NCBI GenBank assembly: GCA_013396915.1
Contig: VWZL01000597.1
Coordinates: forward strand, 1,369,963-1,433,962
Source of the DNA: Stercorarius parasiticus
Lineage: Eukaryota > Chordata > Aves > Charadriiformes > Stercorariidae
Reading direction: 5' to 3'
Length of the DNA: 64,000 nucleotides
In this document: positions 1 to 11,030 of the stretch, piece by piece
Layout of the letters: the number at the start of each line of letters is the position of its first letter
Numbering within the stretch: position 1 is the stretch's first letter
The notes under the pieces: generated by a model
Databases searched by the model: none
What the model was told of the DNA's origin: nothing
Seen by the model: only the letters and a program-made list of their open reading frames with translations
Program-made: the position numbers and the translations under genes

Positions 1-3000
1 CTGACATGAGAGAGACAACTGGGACTTCTCTGCTTTCACACTGGGATTTTACAGTCAGGTGCTCATTAGGAAACATTTCCCCACACTTAGTTCACATTTT
101 CCATTGCCCACTTTAATCCTAAAGCTCCTAGTTATAGTCCTCTCTGGGCCCCTAACCAATACCTCTTTTCCTCCCCTTTGTTTGGGGCTAGCATTAAGAG
201 GCTAGCTCCCTGCTACGGAAAATGCTATGATGTAAATAAGAAATACATATGTGTTGAATTACTGTTACAGATTCTTTCTAGCAATTATTCAGATTGCTGC
301 TGCTGTTGACAGTGGTTCACCCACATCCTCAGCTAATTGTTTGTCATGTTTCCCCATAAATGGTGTTACTGTGAGATGATGAACTCCTCTCACCTTCATC
401 AATCCACCCCAAGAACACACTGCCAAAACAGAGTGACACAGCAGACCTCTGAAATCTTCATCTTCTTCAGAAGGGACTTCTTGATGCTTGATTTTTCTGT
501 TCTGATTGCAAAAGTAACAATCTGACCCTGAAGCATGTATGTGGAAGTCAAGGTTTTTGCTATTGTTTGTCAGTTCTTACGTATCCCCCATGGACAACCT
601 TTAGCATCTGCAAATACGAAACAATAATAACCGTGGTGATGAAGAGAGACTGTGGTGTGATTATAGTTTTGCTTTGCCCTCTATTGGGAGCACCTTTTTA
701 TAGCAGTAACCTCTCTGTGTAACACTAAAAATAAGTGGGATAGGATGAAGGCATACCAGGTGTGCAGAGGGAGATAAACTCAAATAGTACTATATTATGA
801 CAGCAAAATCTACTGGTTCTTATAGAAAAACATGCCTTTAGGAGAGAGCAGACATTGCTGCAATGAAAAGCTCAGCATTTTTGCTTCCATTTCCACCAGA
901 GTCTACAGAAGCAGGAGTGAGGAGTGTAAGGCAAGTGCCCCAAATGGTCACCTTCCCCAGCCCTCTGCTTCGGCAGAGATGGATGCCCCCACTACAGGAT
1001 TATTCTAGCCCTATAGAAAATGAGTGATTTGGGGTTTTGCCATTCTTTTAGGTACCCAAGGTCAGGGTTTGGCATTAGATTCTGCAGAATATGGATGAAA
1101 CCAGTTCAGTATTCAGAGTGAACTTACAACATGCCTGTGGTTTTGGCATTTAGGAATAGTTCTGCATCCGTCAGCTGCCTCTAGCGTGAAAAAACCAAAA
1201 ATACTCACAGAGCTATCATGAATGCAAAAATAGGCATTATTGATAAACTTTTCTTTCTCAACATACTATCAAGTCGATTTTGCCTTGAATAATTATCCAA
1301 ATGAACAAAGCTTGGAATCTCCAGGATGAGTTAACTTTAATTCAGGCCAAGAGATCACTCCTGGACCAGCTGATTGCCTGCTGTAATCAGCTAAGGGTCT
1401 AGTTTCAGGTTCCTTTATATAACAGCAAGATGCAGATGGGTCGTCACAGGTTAATCAGTGCAACAATAATTAATAGTTGAATTAAATGTGAAAAGGCCAG
1501 GAAGGGTATATCTAATGCAATGCTTTTCTTCAGTTGCCTCCTCCTCAGGCTGTGTAGGAGCATGAATGCGTAAGTGATTTTGTCCTTCAGCGTGGTCCCC
1601 TACCATGGTTAAGGATAGCATCTTCAGTGGCTTGGCAGTGGAAGGTAGAGCTATAGGAGTCAGCCAGATTAATCCAGTCTCTTCAGTGACGTACATTTCA
1701 GTTTGGAGAACTGTCTTTCTCAGTATAGAGTGGACATGTTCGTGCCAAAGTCATATTGCAGGGTGTAAATACTCAGTAATTGACCCAGGGAATGGAGATC
1801 CTAGATCACAGTTCTGCTCTAAAGTCTATTGAATTCATTTGAGGGCGAGTGAAAACCTTTCTGAGGATCCGCTAGGCTGATGAGTGGGAATAAGGTCTGG
1901 ACTCAAATGCAGCCGAGAAAAAAGGACAGGAAAAAAAGGCAAATTAAGACGTACTTGTGGTAGCAGTGGATTATGATACTAGCCTATCACCAGCACAAAC
2001 AGATAGGGAGAAATGTGTATATGAAGAAAAAATCCTGCTTGGATTCAGGTTGAATCTATAGGTAAAACCCCAAGGAACCTGTAGGTGAGAAAAAGAAGAG
2101 TGCCTGGTAACGGACATTGTGTATCACTCCCAAGTAAAAGACAGGTACCAAAGCTTGTGCTCTGTGAAAGTAGTGCAATGGAGATGAAATATCTCTGGCC
2201 GGTTTCACTGTGTGGAAGTAAAACTTGTAGGTTCAGAAGCAGGGAAACATTACGGACACATATGGCTGGGTCTCCATCTGGTTCCCAGCTCGAGCCTTAG
2301 AAATTGGCACCTGCACCACATGGTGCCTTTCCAGGATTGGTAGAAGAGTAACCCACAGACTTGCTGTCGTCCAAATGAGTGAGCCATAAAGTGTAACTTC
2401 TTAATTAAATTTTGGCAAAAAGCACAGTAGCCAGTAGGTATGTGGCATAGAATAAAGCTTAAACACAGCTACTTTATTTCAGCAAATTTTCAGTGGATCT
2501 AGCTGTTTAGGCTGAGCATGTGTTCTACTGAATTAGGCCCCAATGTATAACACCTATGACGAAAGAGAGCAAAAGCACATAACTCCAGGGATAAGACACA
2601 GTTTGCACCAAAGCACGGATTTCTTCCTCTTTTCTGAATTAGATGTAGTTAGAAAAAGAAAAACGTTCCAAAAAAACCCCAATCATTATGGCATTAAATA
2701 TGTATCTATGTTAGTAACAAGATTGTGAGAGGCCTGGCTGATAAAGTAAACATGAAAAGACGCTTTCTTCTGTAATGCACAGCCTGGTCCTGTGTACAGA
2801 TTGTGTTAAAAAACAGTTTCAAAAGATGCGTTTGCTGCTCAGGATCTAGTCTCAGCAGGAATGCTCAGCCCACCTGCCCATTATTGCTCTCATTAAATCA
2901 GCGTGGCCAGTCTCAGCATATTTAAGGGTCTGTCAGCATTTCAATTTAATAACCATCACATGTAATACATTGGCCTCTTTCTTTGTATTGCACAGAGGTT

Positions 3001-6000
3001 ATCAGTATGCTGTGGACACTATCATATTTTATGATATATCTAAGAAACAACAGGATTTAAATTTGATTGAACAGTTTTGACGGAGATGCTGGGATTAGCA
3101 TTTCAAATACTTTTTTGTACTATCCTCTTGGGTAAGCCCTAATTATTTAAAAGTAAAACGCTTTCAGAAATAGATGACATTGCTAATTGAAACAGTCACA
3201 AATGAAAAAAATAATGTACATGCTGCAAGTTAACCAAAACAATTTGGCTGTCTATAGGGACTATTACAGCAATCAGAGGTAGATTAACTATGGGGAGGAG
3301 CAGGCGAGATCAAGGAGACTGTAGCAACATATACTAACTAGGATCAAAAACACGTTTGTTACAAAATGTGTACGAACTACTCAGTCTTTCTGTTATCTGG
3401 TGTTGTGTATTATCATTGTACATTATGGGCATGCTACCTAATTTCATAATTGTGTTCCTAGAAAATTACATTCTATTTTCCTCTTTAAAAAAAAAAAAAA
3501 AGAAGAGGGCAGTAAGAATCAAAAGAAATTTAGTATCTTTGGACACCAAAATTCCGTTTGGTACTTTCTAGAATCTGAGTTATTCTGAAACAGCCCTTCA
3601 AGCCGGACTTTGAAAATTATCTGTTAAGTGGGCAAAGTAGTGTCCCGGACTAGTTTTATGTCAGCTTTAGGACTGCTCTGTTTATCCCACTTTGCAGTGG
3701 GGTGCATCACTGGTTGGATATGGATCACCATAATCACTGAGGGCACCAATCAAGTGTCCGAAAGTCTCACCCTCAGTTTCTTCCTCTTTTCTTTTTTTCC
3801 AATAAAAATACAGGCCACAGTGGTTTTTAGACATCTCATTTAAATTTCAGCTTGAAAGCAAAACATAATTCCTGGAGCCAGAGCCGTGAGGTATCCATTT
3901 GAATACAGTTTGAAGTCTGCATTCACGTGAGCTGCAAGGTTTCTTCCCTCTTAATTGCGATCTCCTTAATAAAGATTTTCTCTTGATTCAAGAGCAAAAT
4001 GTGACCAGTACTGATGAGGGAAATCATAATGCTTATTCCATCCCAGAAGCACTCAGGAGTTTAACTAATTATGGTTTATAAGACTGGTAAATTAATGGTG
4101 CAGAACAAGCCCTGTTTTGTATCTGTGCTAAATAAGCTGCTACAGGGATCACAGCTAAAATGACAACTGCTAGATTCAGCAGCTTACAGCAGCTACATCC
4201 AGGGGTTGTCTGAGAAGGACAGTACAGCCTTTAGCAGGGAATGCAGCCAGCCCCAGCTCCTGCCGCTCTCAATGTACAAAGCAGAGGGGTGACGAAATCT
4301 TGGATCCAAAGCGTCGTTCTGGCCAAGCTCCAGTTTATTAATTTCTTTCCCGCTCTATAGACATCCTCTTCTCTTCAGTACCTTTTTGCCCACTTCTTAA
4401 CATGTGCTTCTGCTTTGGCTCTGCAAGTGCACTGTTTCAAGCATGAGCCAAAGGCCATGGGAATAAAAGTAGAGCCGGGAGCTTTAGTAGCAGATTCCCA
4501 CCAGTTCAAAATACCTTTCCCCCAAGTAGCAAGCCAACACTGACAGCTCTGTATTTCAGAACTGAAGTTGTATTCTTCACAGCATTTTGGCTATTAGGAA
4601 TTGTTCAGAGATAAGGGAAAAAAAATCTTATGGGCTGTGCTATTGGATTCTATCCATCATAATGTAGTTTCAGAGCAAATCCCTCCATGTCATGTAAGTA
4701 GAGCATTAAAGGAAACAGCACTCAAGATGATGCTGTAAAATGTGGTTTAATACCACAATCATTTATTATGTTCATGTTGTATCTTTCATAATAATAATGA
4801 ATTTGAAAGCAAATGTTTATGCAACATAAACCTAGCTTAAGGCAGACTTTAGAGTTTAGAAAGCTCCAAATGCTGCTCAGAATCTCTCACAGGCACTTAA
4901 AAAACTTTAATTCTCAGTGTAGGATTTTTTTTCAATTTAATCCCTTCCTTTTCCTCCTTTTCCTCTGCCTGGGTGACAGTCCTTCCCTGAGGTGGGTGAG
5001 AGATGGATATTTTTATAACTTAAAGCTTTGTTCTTTGACCTCTCTGAAAGCCTTAGGTTCTACCCATAAATCCCAAAGTACCCAGCAGCCTTCAGTCTGG
5101 TGTCTCGTAGGAAGTCTGAGTGGAGTTTTGGTGGCTTTGCTTTAATAGGCTGTATCTGTTGAAGGCTTTATTAGTGCTGCCTGCTCAGCAGTGCCTGCGT
5201 TGCTACCAGATGGACAGTCCCAGGGCCTCAGATGGTGGGAGCCTTTTATAATAGAGATTGCATTTGGCCAGAAGGAGAAAAATATATGAGGAGCCCTTAA
5301 TATCACTGCAGGGATGTGTCTTTCTCATTTTGGTTTCCCCCTTTTCATGCACACTGGAGCCGTTTCTGTTTCTTTGCTTCCATAGCTCCAAACTGAACTC
5401 TAAAGTTGGTGCATTTCCCACTATCCAAAGCCATAATCTGTCACTCCACTGTGGCGTCTTTACTGTCGAATGTTGAGGGCAGACTGTGGGAGAGCAGCTG
5501 GATATCAGAGGAAGACACTGCACTAGGCATTAGGGAAGCTTAGGTGCTGAGACAGGATTCGAGTTCCTGTTGAATTTAAGAGGTTGAATACTGGAGGTTC
5601 AGGGAAGGAGATCTTATTCTCCATTGCCATCATTACAAGGTGAGCCAAGTCCTCCACCCAGTTGCCCCATCTACTCGTGAATGTGTAGTAGATGCTTTCT
5701 TCTGAGCCTGACCTGTACATGATATATATCTGTTGGTGCTGGTGTTGGAGAACATGGCTGTATTTTTTAGTGTAGATCTATAGTTTGGTAGCAATTTTGT
5801 TGGTTATTGTAGGGACCCTCACACACATTCCTCTGCCAGTTTAGTAAATACTGAAAACAAAGCTTATCCCAGAATACATTGCAATTGTAGAGTATGAAAA
5901 AATTCTATACCCAGTTGATCCGTTGTATTCACAATACTCTGGTCCTTATTCTGGCAAGGCAGTCTACCTAGCAAGACATGACTGGTAGGAGTTTTCCTCA

Positions 6001-6956
6001 AAATGTCCTGTGACATCAGGACTACAATCTGCAGAGCACTTTGAGTTAGAAAGGAGCTATATAAATTCAAAAATTCACGTGCTGCTTCCAACGCTTCCAA
6101 CTCCCACTTGACTTCTTGGAGCTTCAGCAAGATTCTTCTGACGTTGGAGAGAAGTGAAGACAGAGAAGTTTCCCATGTCAAATATTTGAGCCCTGATGCT
6201 GAAAGAGTATGTTACCATGAAGCTGTATTGACAATTAGCAAACCCCCTGCCTCTCCCACATCAAGTCTTATTAAGCTGAATGGCAATGGATTATATTTTG
6301 TATAATGAGGCATGATCTATCCCAAGTATTTAGCATAATGGAAGAACAATAAATCATTCTGGAGTTGTCAGCATTAGACTTGGATGCTTTACATTAGGTA
6401 AATAAACAGTGCCTCATTATACTCAGGAGTTTGTGTGAAATCAGGAGGCAGGAATTGTGTTATTGTGTTTCCAATGGCTGATAATTATTTTAAACCATTG
6501 GAGTGAATAGGTTGTAATTCATTTGTACCTCCCTTTTGTCTGCTGTTGAAGAAGACTTGAGAAATAGCCATGCTTGTAAGCACTGCTGTGTGCCTGGCAC
6601 TGATAAATGTATCAAACTCTAGCATGACTTTATCTGGAAAACAGATTTTGATAGCTTGCTAGGATTTAGGTCATTGGATAATTCAGTGCAAACTGCAAAT
6701 CTTAATGCTATTGACAAAAGACAGAGCACAAATAGGCAGCACTTTCTATAAATCCCAGACCTGTAAGTAGCTCTCTTTTCACAGATTTATAGTAAATGTC
6801 CTTGAAAGCTATTTAAAAAAATGAACACCCTCGGTCTAGATTGACAGGTTGGCTTTTCAGATTCATTGCATCCATGTAAGGCGTGTTGTAAAAGACCTGG
6901 TCTATAATGGAATGTGAATCTGTGCAGAGTACAATCTTTCTAGGATTCAGATCTAA
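1..6956. other. noncoding stretch (upstream intron or gene flank)
   Basis: I see no recognisable exon, RNA gene or intact transposon here. Short open frames (up to 110 codons) occur on both strands but lack codon bias, family similarity and splice context, so I treat them as chance. The stretch is AT-rich, with an A15 run at 3487-3501. The block around 2870-3060 and the block around 6340-6540 are AT-rich with few repeats and look like possible conserved noncoding sequence, but that is only an impression. If the TMEM132 exon at 28648 is internal, as its homology implies, this stretch is probably intron of the same gene. Confidence 0.6.
3487..3501 (+). repeat. A15 homopolymer
   Basis: Fifteen consecutive A residues follow CTCTTT and precede a purine-rich AGAAGAGGG. 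There is no recognisable retrocopy upstream and no obvious target-site duplication, so I call it only a homopolymer run. Confidence 0.85.
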
Positions 6957-6962
6957 CCTCCT
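6957..6962. repeat. left target-site duplication of the solo LTR
   Basis: The hexamer CCTCCT lies immediately before the TG that opens the LTR. The same hexamer lies directly after the closing CA, so this is a perfect 6-bp target-site duplication. Confidence 0.85.
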
Positions 6963-7161
6963 TGTCCTGGTTTCATCTGGGAAAGAGTTAATTTTCTTTC
7001 TAGTGATTGCTGTGAAAGGAAAGTCAATAATACCTATTGGGTTTAGTTGTTGCTAGGCGATGTTTACACTGTTCAAGGACTTTTTTCAGCTTCCCATAGA
7101 AGCACAGACAGAATGATGGAATGGCCAGTGAAATATTCCATATCACAGACGTCTTGCTCAG

Positions 7162-7169
7162 TATATAAA
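7162..7169 (+). promoter_or_regulatory. LTR TATA-like box
   Basis: TATATAAA sits 200 bp into the LTR, where the U3 promoter is expected, and is followed by a G-rich segment. It would direct transcription in the same direction as the TMEM132 exons if it were active. Activity is not shown by the sequence. Confidence 0.6.
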
Positions 7170-7306
7170 TGGGGGTTAGCTGGGGGGCGGGAATCTGCGA
7201 TCACTGCTCAGGATGGTGCCAATTCACCAGGTGGCGAGAGCTACCCGTTTCATTATTCTTATTTTTTCATTATTATTGTTAATTTTCCTTTTCTGTTATT
7301 GTTTCT

Positions 7307-7312
7307 ATTAAA
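7307..7312 (+). promoter_or_regulatory. LTR polyadenylation signal (ATTAAA)
   Basis: ATTAAA, the common variant of AATAAA, lies about 145 bp downstream of the TATA-like box, which is consistent with the R region of an LTR. A T/C-rich stretch follows (7313-7385). Confidence 0.55.
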
Positions 7313-7463
7313 CTCGTTTTACCTCACCCCGCAAGGGTTTTTTCCTCCCTTCCCCCTCCTTTTTTTTCCCTCTTCTCCCCACCCTTCTTGAGGGGGAGAA
7401 GGGGATGGGAGGTGAGCGAGCGCCTGCATGGTTCTAGTTGCTGGCTAGGTTTAAACGATGACA

Positions 7464-7469
7464 CCTCCT
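7464..7469. repeat. right target-site duplication of the solo LTR
   Basis: CCTCCT directly follows the terminal CA of the LTR and is identical to the hexamer at 6957-6962. Confidence 0.85.
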
Positions 7470-7758
7470 CCAGTATACAAGGAGAACTCCTCTGAAATTA
7501 CTAGGGTCGCATGACTACCAGACGAATTTATTTGGGACTTGACTAATGTTTTGTAAACATTAAAAAAGTAAACTTTTAAAATGTTAAAATACTAAAGTGA
7601 GAGACTGAGGTGAACCTCAGAAACCCAGGAGGCTAGTTGGTTTGTGTGGGGAAAAAGACAGGAGACAAAGAAATGGAATGGGAAAAAGAGTGGGTAACAT
7701 TAGCTGAAAGGATACATGCTTTTCTGATACATGCTTTGTTTTTGTTTAGCTTTGATTT

Positions 7759-7783
7759 AAAAAAAAAAAGGGGGGGGGGGAGG
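7759..7783 (+). repeat. A11-G11 purine tract
   Basis: Eleven A residues (7759-7769) are followed directly by eleven G residues (7770-7780) and then AGG. The strand is pure purine over 25 bp. It lies about 300 bp downstream of the solo LTR. Such tracts are length-variable and can adopt triplex or G-rich structures; that behaviour is inferred, not seen. Confidence 0.85.
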
Positions 7784-9260
7784 CAACTGTCCTTCAAACA
7801 CAGTTAAGCCATCAGTGTCCATCTTCTGGATAATCACTTCCTAAACCTTTCTTGCAGGGGCTGGTCATCTTTTCCATGCTAGGAATAAATTTTAAATAAC
7901 ATATATGATTTCAAAGTTTCTTTCCTTTTCTTTTTTAGAAATTCATGTCCTGTCTAGCTTGAAACACTCGATGACAATAGAGAAGTAACATATGTCACAC
8001 CTAAAAAGAGAGTGGAGACAGAGTGACAGGCAGTGGTTGTGCTCAGACTAATCTAAATCCTGGTTTCTGGCATGCTTTAGTTAACACTCATTCAATTCAA
8101 CTGTGTAACATAGAGGAAAAAAATATGTGCCAACCTCAGCACCCTACTCCACCAGCTGTAAAATTTCACAACACAGACATTATGTGTTTTGTCACTAAAA
8201 CACATCCCTTGGAGTTTTGTGCCATTTTAATGAAGATCAAGAGGATGAATACCTTTGTATGACTTCTGGAGATAGGATTTAAGACCTGTGGATTTGTAAA
8301 GCGAGCTGTACTCGTTAATCTAACATCTTAGATCTCTTACCTTAGCAGAGGTAGAAGACTATACACATGAAGAAAAACACCTTTAGTTCCAGAACTGGGC
8401 CTGTGTTTCTGTTGGAATTAATGAATTTTCAGGTGCATCAGGGAAAACTGTTACTTACTACTATCCTCCCCAAAATGGGGAGCTCTGAAAATCCTACTCT
8501 ACCAGTTCAGAAAACCCATACTGAGAATCTTAACTTTGTACGTTCAGAGCCCAGTTTTAAAGGTGAGAAAGCATGTATGAGGGCTCTCACTTTTTTAGCA
8601 GTCTGGGCAGAAGCATCTAGGATAGAAACACAGTGAGCCAAGCACATCTTCAGGCACACTTTGCTGGTTGGAGTTTGTAGGTTTTCTCCAACAGTAGCTG
8701 TCAAACAAGACCAGCAAAGCATGAAGTAGCTTTTTCTTCCCTTCTACCTTTGTTCCAACATTTCTTAAAAAGCACAGCTTTCAGGCAAAGGCACTAAAGA
8801 CCTTTCTTTAAAACATGTTAAAATAATAACATATGTTTTTTAAAAATGCCAAAATGCCATGACTTTAAAATTATCGTCAGAGAGAGTAACAGTAGTTTAT
8901 ACTGTCAAATAGTGAATCTACACTCTCTTTTCAACTAACTTTTAGCAGTAACTTTTTGTTGAACCCCGAGAGTTACACATCTGTGATGTTATAGGAATTG
9001 CTCTAATATTTTGACAGATGGGGAAATCTGGGGATGGAACTACCAGTATTAATCATTCTGTCAGATTTAAAATCAATTCATGTATATTTTCTGCTTCTTC
9101 TGTGATAACGGAAAAGTTACCTGACTCGAGATGCATGTTTCAGAACTGTTCATTTCACAGGAAAGAAATCAGAATAAGACTAGTAGGAGTGTAATGTATA
9201 TATTGCCTGTAATAGCTGTGCTCCTTGTGATCAAAGGCAGAACTTCTCATTATGCAATTA

Positions 9261-9280
9261 CATAGTATCATGATACTATG
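9261..9280. repeat. perfect 20-bp palindrome
   Basis: CATAGTATCATGATACTATG equals its own reverse complement over 20 bp with no spacer. It lies in AT-rich noncoding DNA. No terminal repeat of a known transposon is evident around it. Confidence 0.9.
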
Positions 9281-11015
9281 ATCAAGAGCTCACAAGAATC
9301 TCATCGGATATGAATAAGCAGGGTGATGACAAGGTGTTTATAGAAATTGATAGTGTGACCTTAAATTTTTCAGTTTTTACCATGAGCGTGCTTGCCCTTT
9401 TCTTCTTCAAATGCTGTCACTTCATTTTCTGAAATTCTTTAGTTCTTCATCAGTCATCGTTTACTTAGAGCTTGAAGGCAGAGTTCAGGTGTCACCTCTT
9501 AGTCAGGTGTAACTATGGTAACAAGGCAAGATTTAAGATTTGTGGTCTTCCAATGCACACTTTGCCTAGGTTTAGTAATGACCCCGATGTTGGCAGTACT
9601 TAATATCCCCAAGCAATTACAGAAGGAATTGAAGGAAAATGAAGGAAGATGAATGAGGATATTGATATTGATAATTCTGGACATCAGAGACCAGCTAGGA
9701 AGGAAATTTAAGTCCTCCTGTGATACACGGGAAAGGCAGAAGTTCAAATTCCACTCTCTTCTTTTCTGAAGATCAAAGATGGACAGGACATGGCTTGATC
9801 CCATTTCCCTGCAAGGGTCCTATTTCAGCCTCTTTAGACCCCTCGGCTAGCAAAGGGAAGGGCTGGGCAATCATGAACCTAGTTTGGAGATGGAAATGTG
9901 CTGAGCTGGTGGTGAGCATTTCAGAGGACATATCAGTGCTCAGGTGTCTCTTCCCATTTCTCTGCAGGCTACTCTTCTGAGGCAGCTTAAACTGATTTAA
10001 CTGCTCAGTGCCTCGCTGGCCATCTTGGTCAGGAATCTCTATACCATCACATCCTGTCTGGTGGCTCAGCTCTCATCAGACCTGAAGTGGGGCCATTTCA
10101 GCCAAGTCAGCAGAAAACTAACCCAATAAAATGTGCGTAACTCTGCTGGTTTAGTAGGACCAAATGGTCAGCACAGGGGCTAAGAAGCAGGAGAGTGGGA
10201 GGACCATGGCAGCCAGCATTTGTGTTCCCCAGGAAGGTGTGTTGTGTTGCTATTTCACAGTCTAGTAACATAAAACTCTGATCCTGCTAGCTTCTACAGG
10301 AGAAAGTCCTCCCAGGCTTCAGCTCCGCCTGTTCACTGCCAGCCATCCTTGGCTCATGTTTCTCCCTTTCCCAGCAGGGATATCAGATTCATGGCTTCTT
10401 GTCTAAATCACAGACCATGAGGTTTTAATCCCCTGTCCTCTGAACTGCCACAGACCTGATGAAATATTCTTGACAGTGTGCTGGGGCTGGAGTCATGAAC
10501 AAAATGCCCCATCTAACCTCTAGCATGATGCTGCTTAATACAACTGTCACTTTTGCACATTGCAGCGCATGGAAATATTTTGTGAGATTCATTCCACTTG
10601 CAGGGAAGCAAAACTCAGCTCCAGCATTCATCATGGCCAGCTTTGAGAGACATCCATTTCCAATATGAACATCCCCTCCTCTTTGAACAGCACTCTCTGA
10701 GAGGGCGTTAAAAATGCTACACCTAGATCTGATACAAAGTTCTGGTAGGATGTTACCAGTATCAGTGGGCTTTAAATGCTTTGTCCCTCTGACTTTAATT
10801 AGAAATAGATTATATCAGTTCATCGGAAATGAGCTTCTTGCACTGATCTTTGCTTTCACTTTGGTCTGGGTAGGTAGCTTTGCAAAGCACCTTTTGTCTA
10901 AAGCTGCTGCATGTCTACTTGTAGTCTTTAGCAATCATAAATATATCTGTTCCTACTTGAAGTCTCTGCACACCACCCACACACGGCCTGGAGAAGACCA
11001 GGTGATGATGTGAAT

Positions 11016-11030
11016 TTAGATTAGATTAGA
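11016..11030. repeat. (TTAGA)3 short tandem repeat
   Basis: Three perfect head-to-tail copies of TTAGA are followed by a partial TT. It is a short microsatellite in noncoding DNA. Confidence 0.8.

Larger units (their letters stand above)
6963..7463 (+). mobile_element. solo LTR of an avian endogenous retrovirus
   Basis: This 501-bp unit opens with TGTCCTGGTTTCATCTGGGA and closes with TTTAAACGATGACA, the TG...CA ends of a retroviral LTR. The opening, the mid part and the end match an LTR that I recognise as abundant in Neoaves genomes. It carries a TATA-like box (7162-7169), an ATTAAA poly(A) signal (7307-7312) and a T/C-rich tail. A perfect 6-bp duplication flanks it and no gag, pol or env sequence is attached, so it is a solo LTR left by recombination between two LTRs. 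A 6-bp duplication fits class II (ERVK-like) elements, though I cannot fix the class from the LTR alone. It lies in the same orientation as the host gene. Intact ends and duplication suggest a younger insertion than the other repeats here. Confidence 0.88.

Noticed and set aside
7047..7391. 114-codon open frame
   Set aside because: It lies within the solo LTR and crosses its TATA box, poly(A) signal and T-rich tail; it is noncoding retroviral control sequence.
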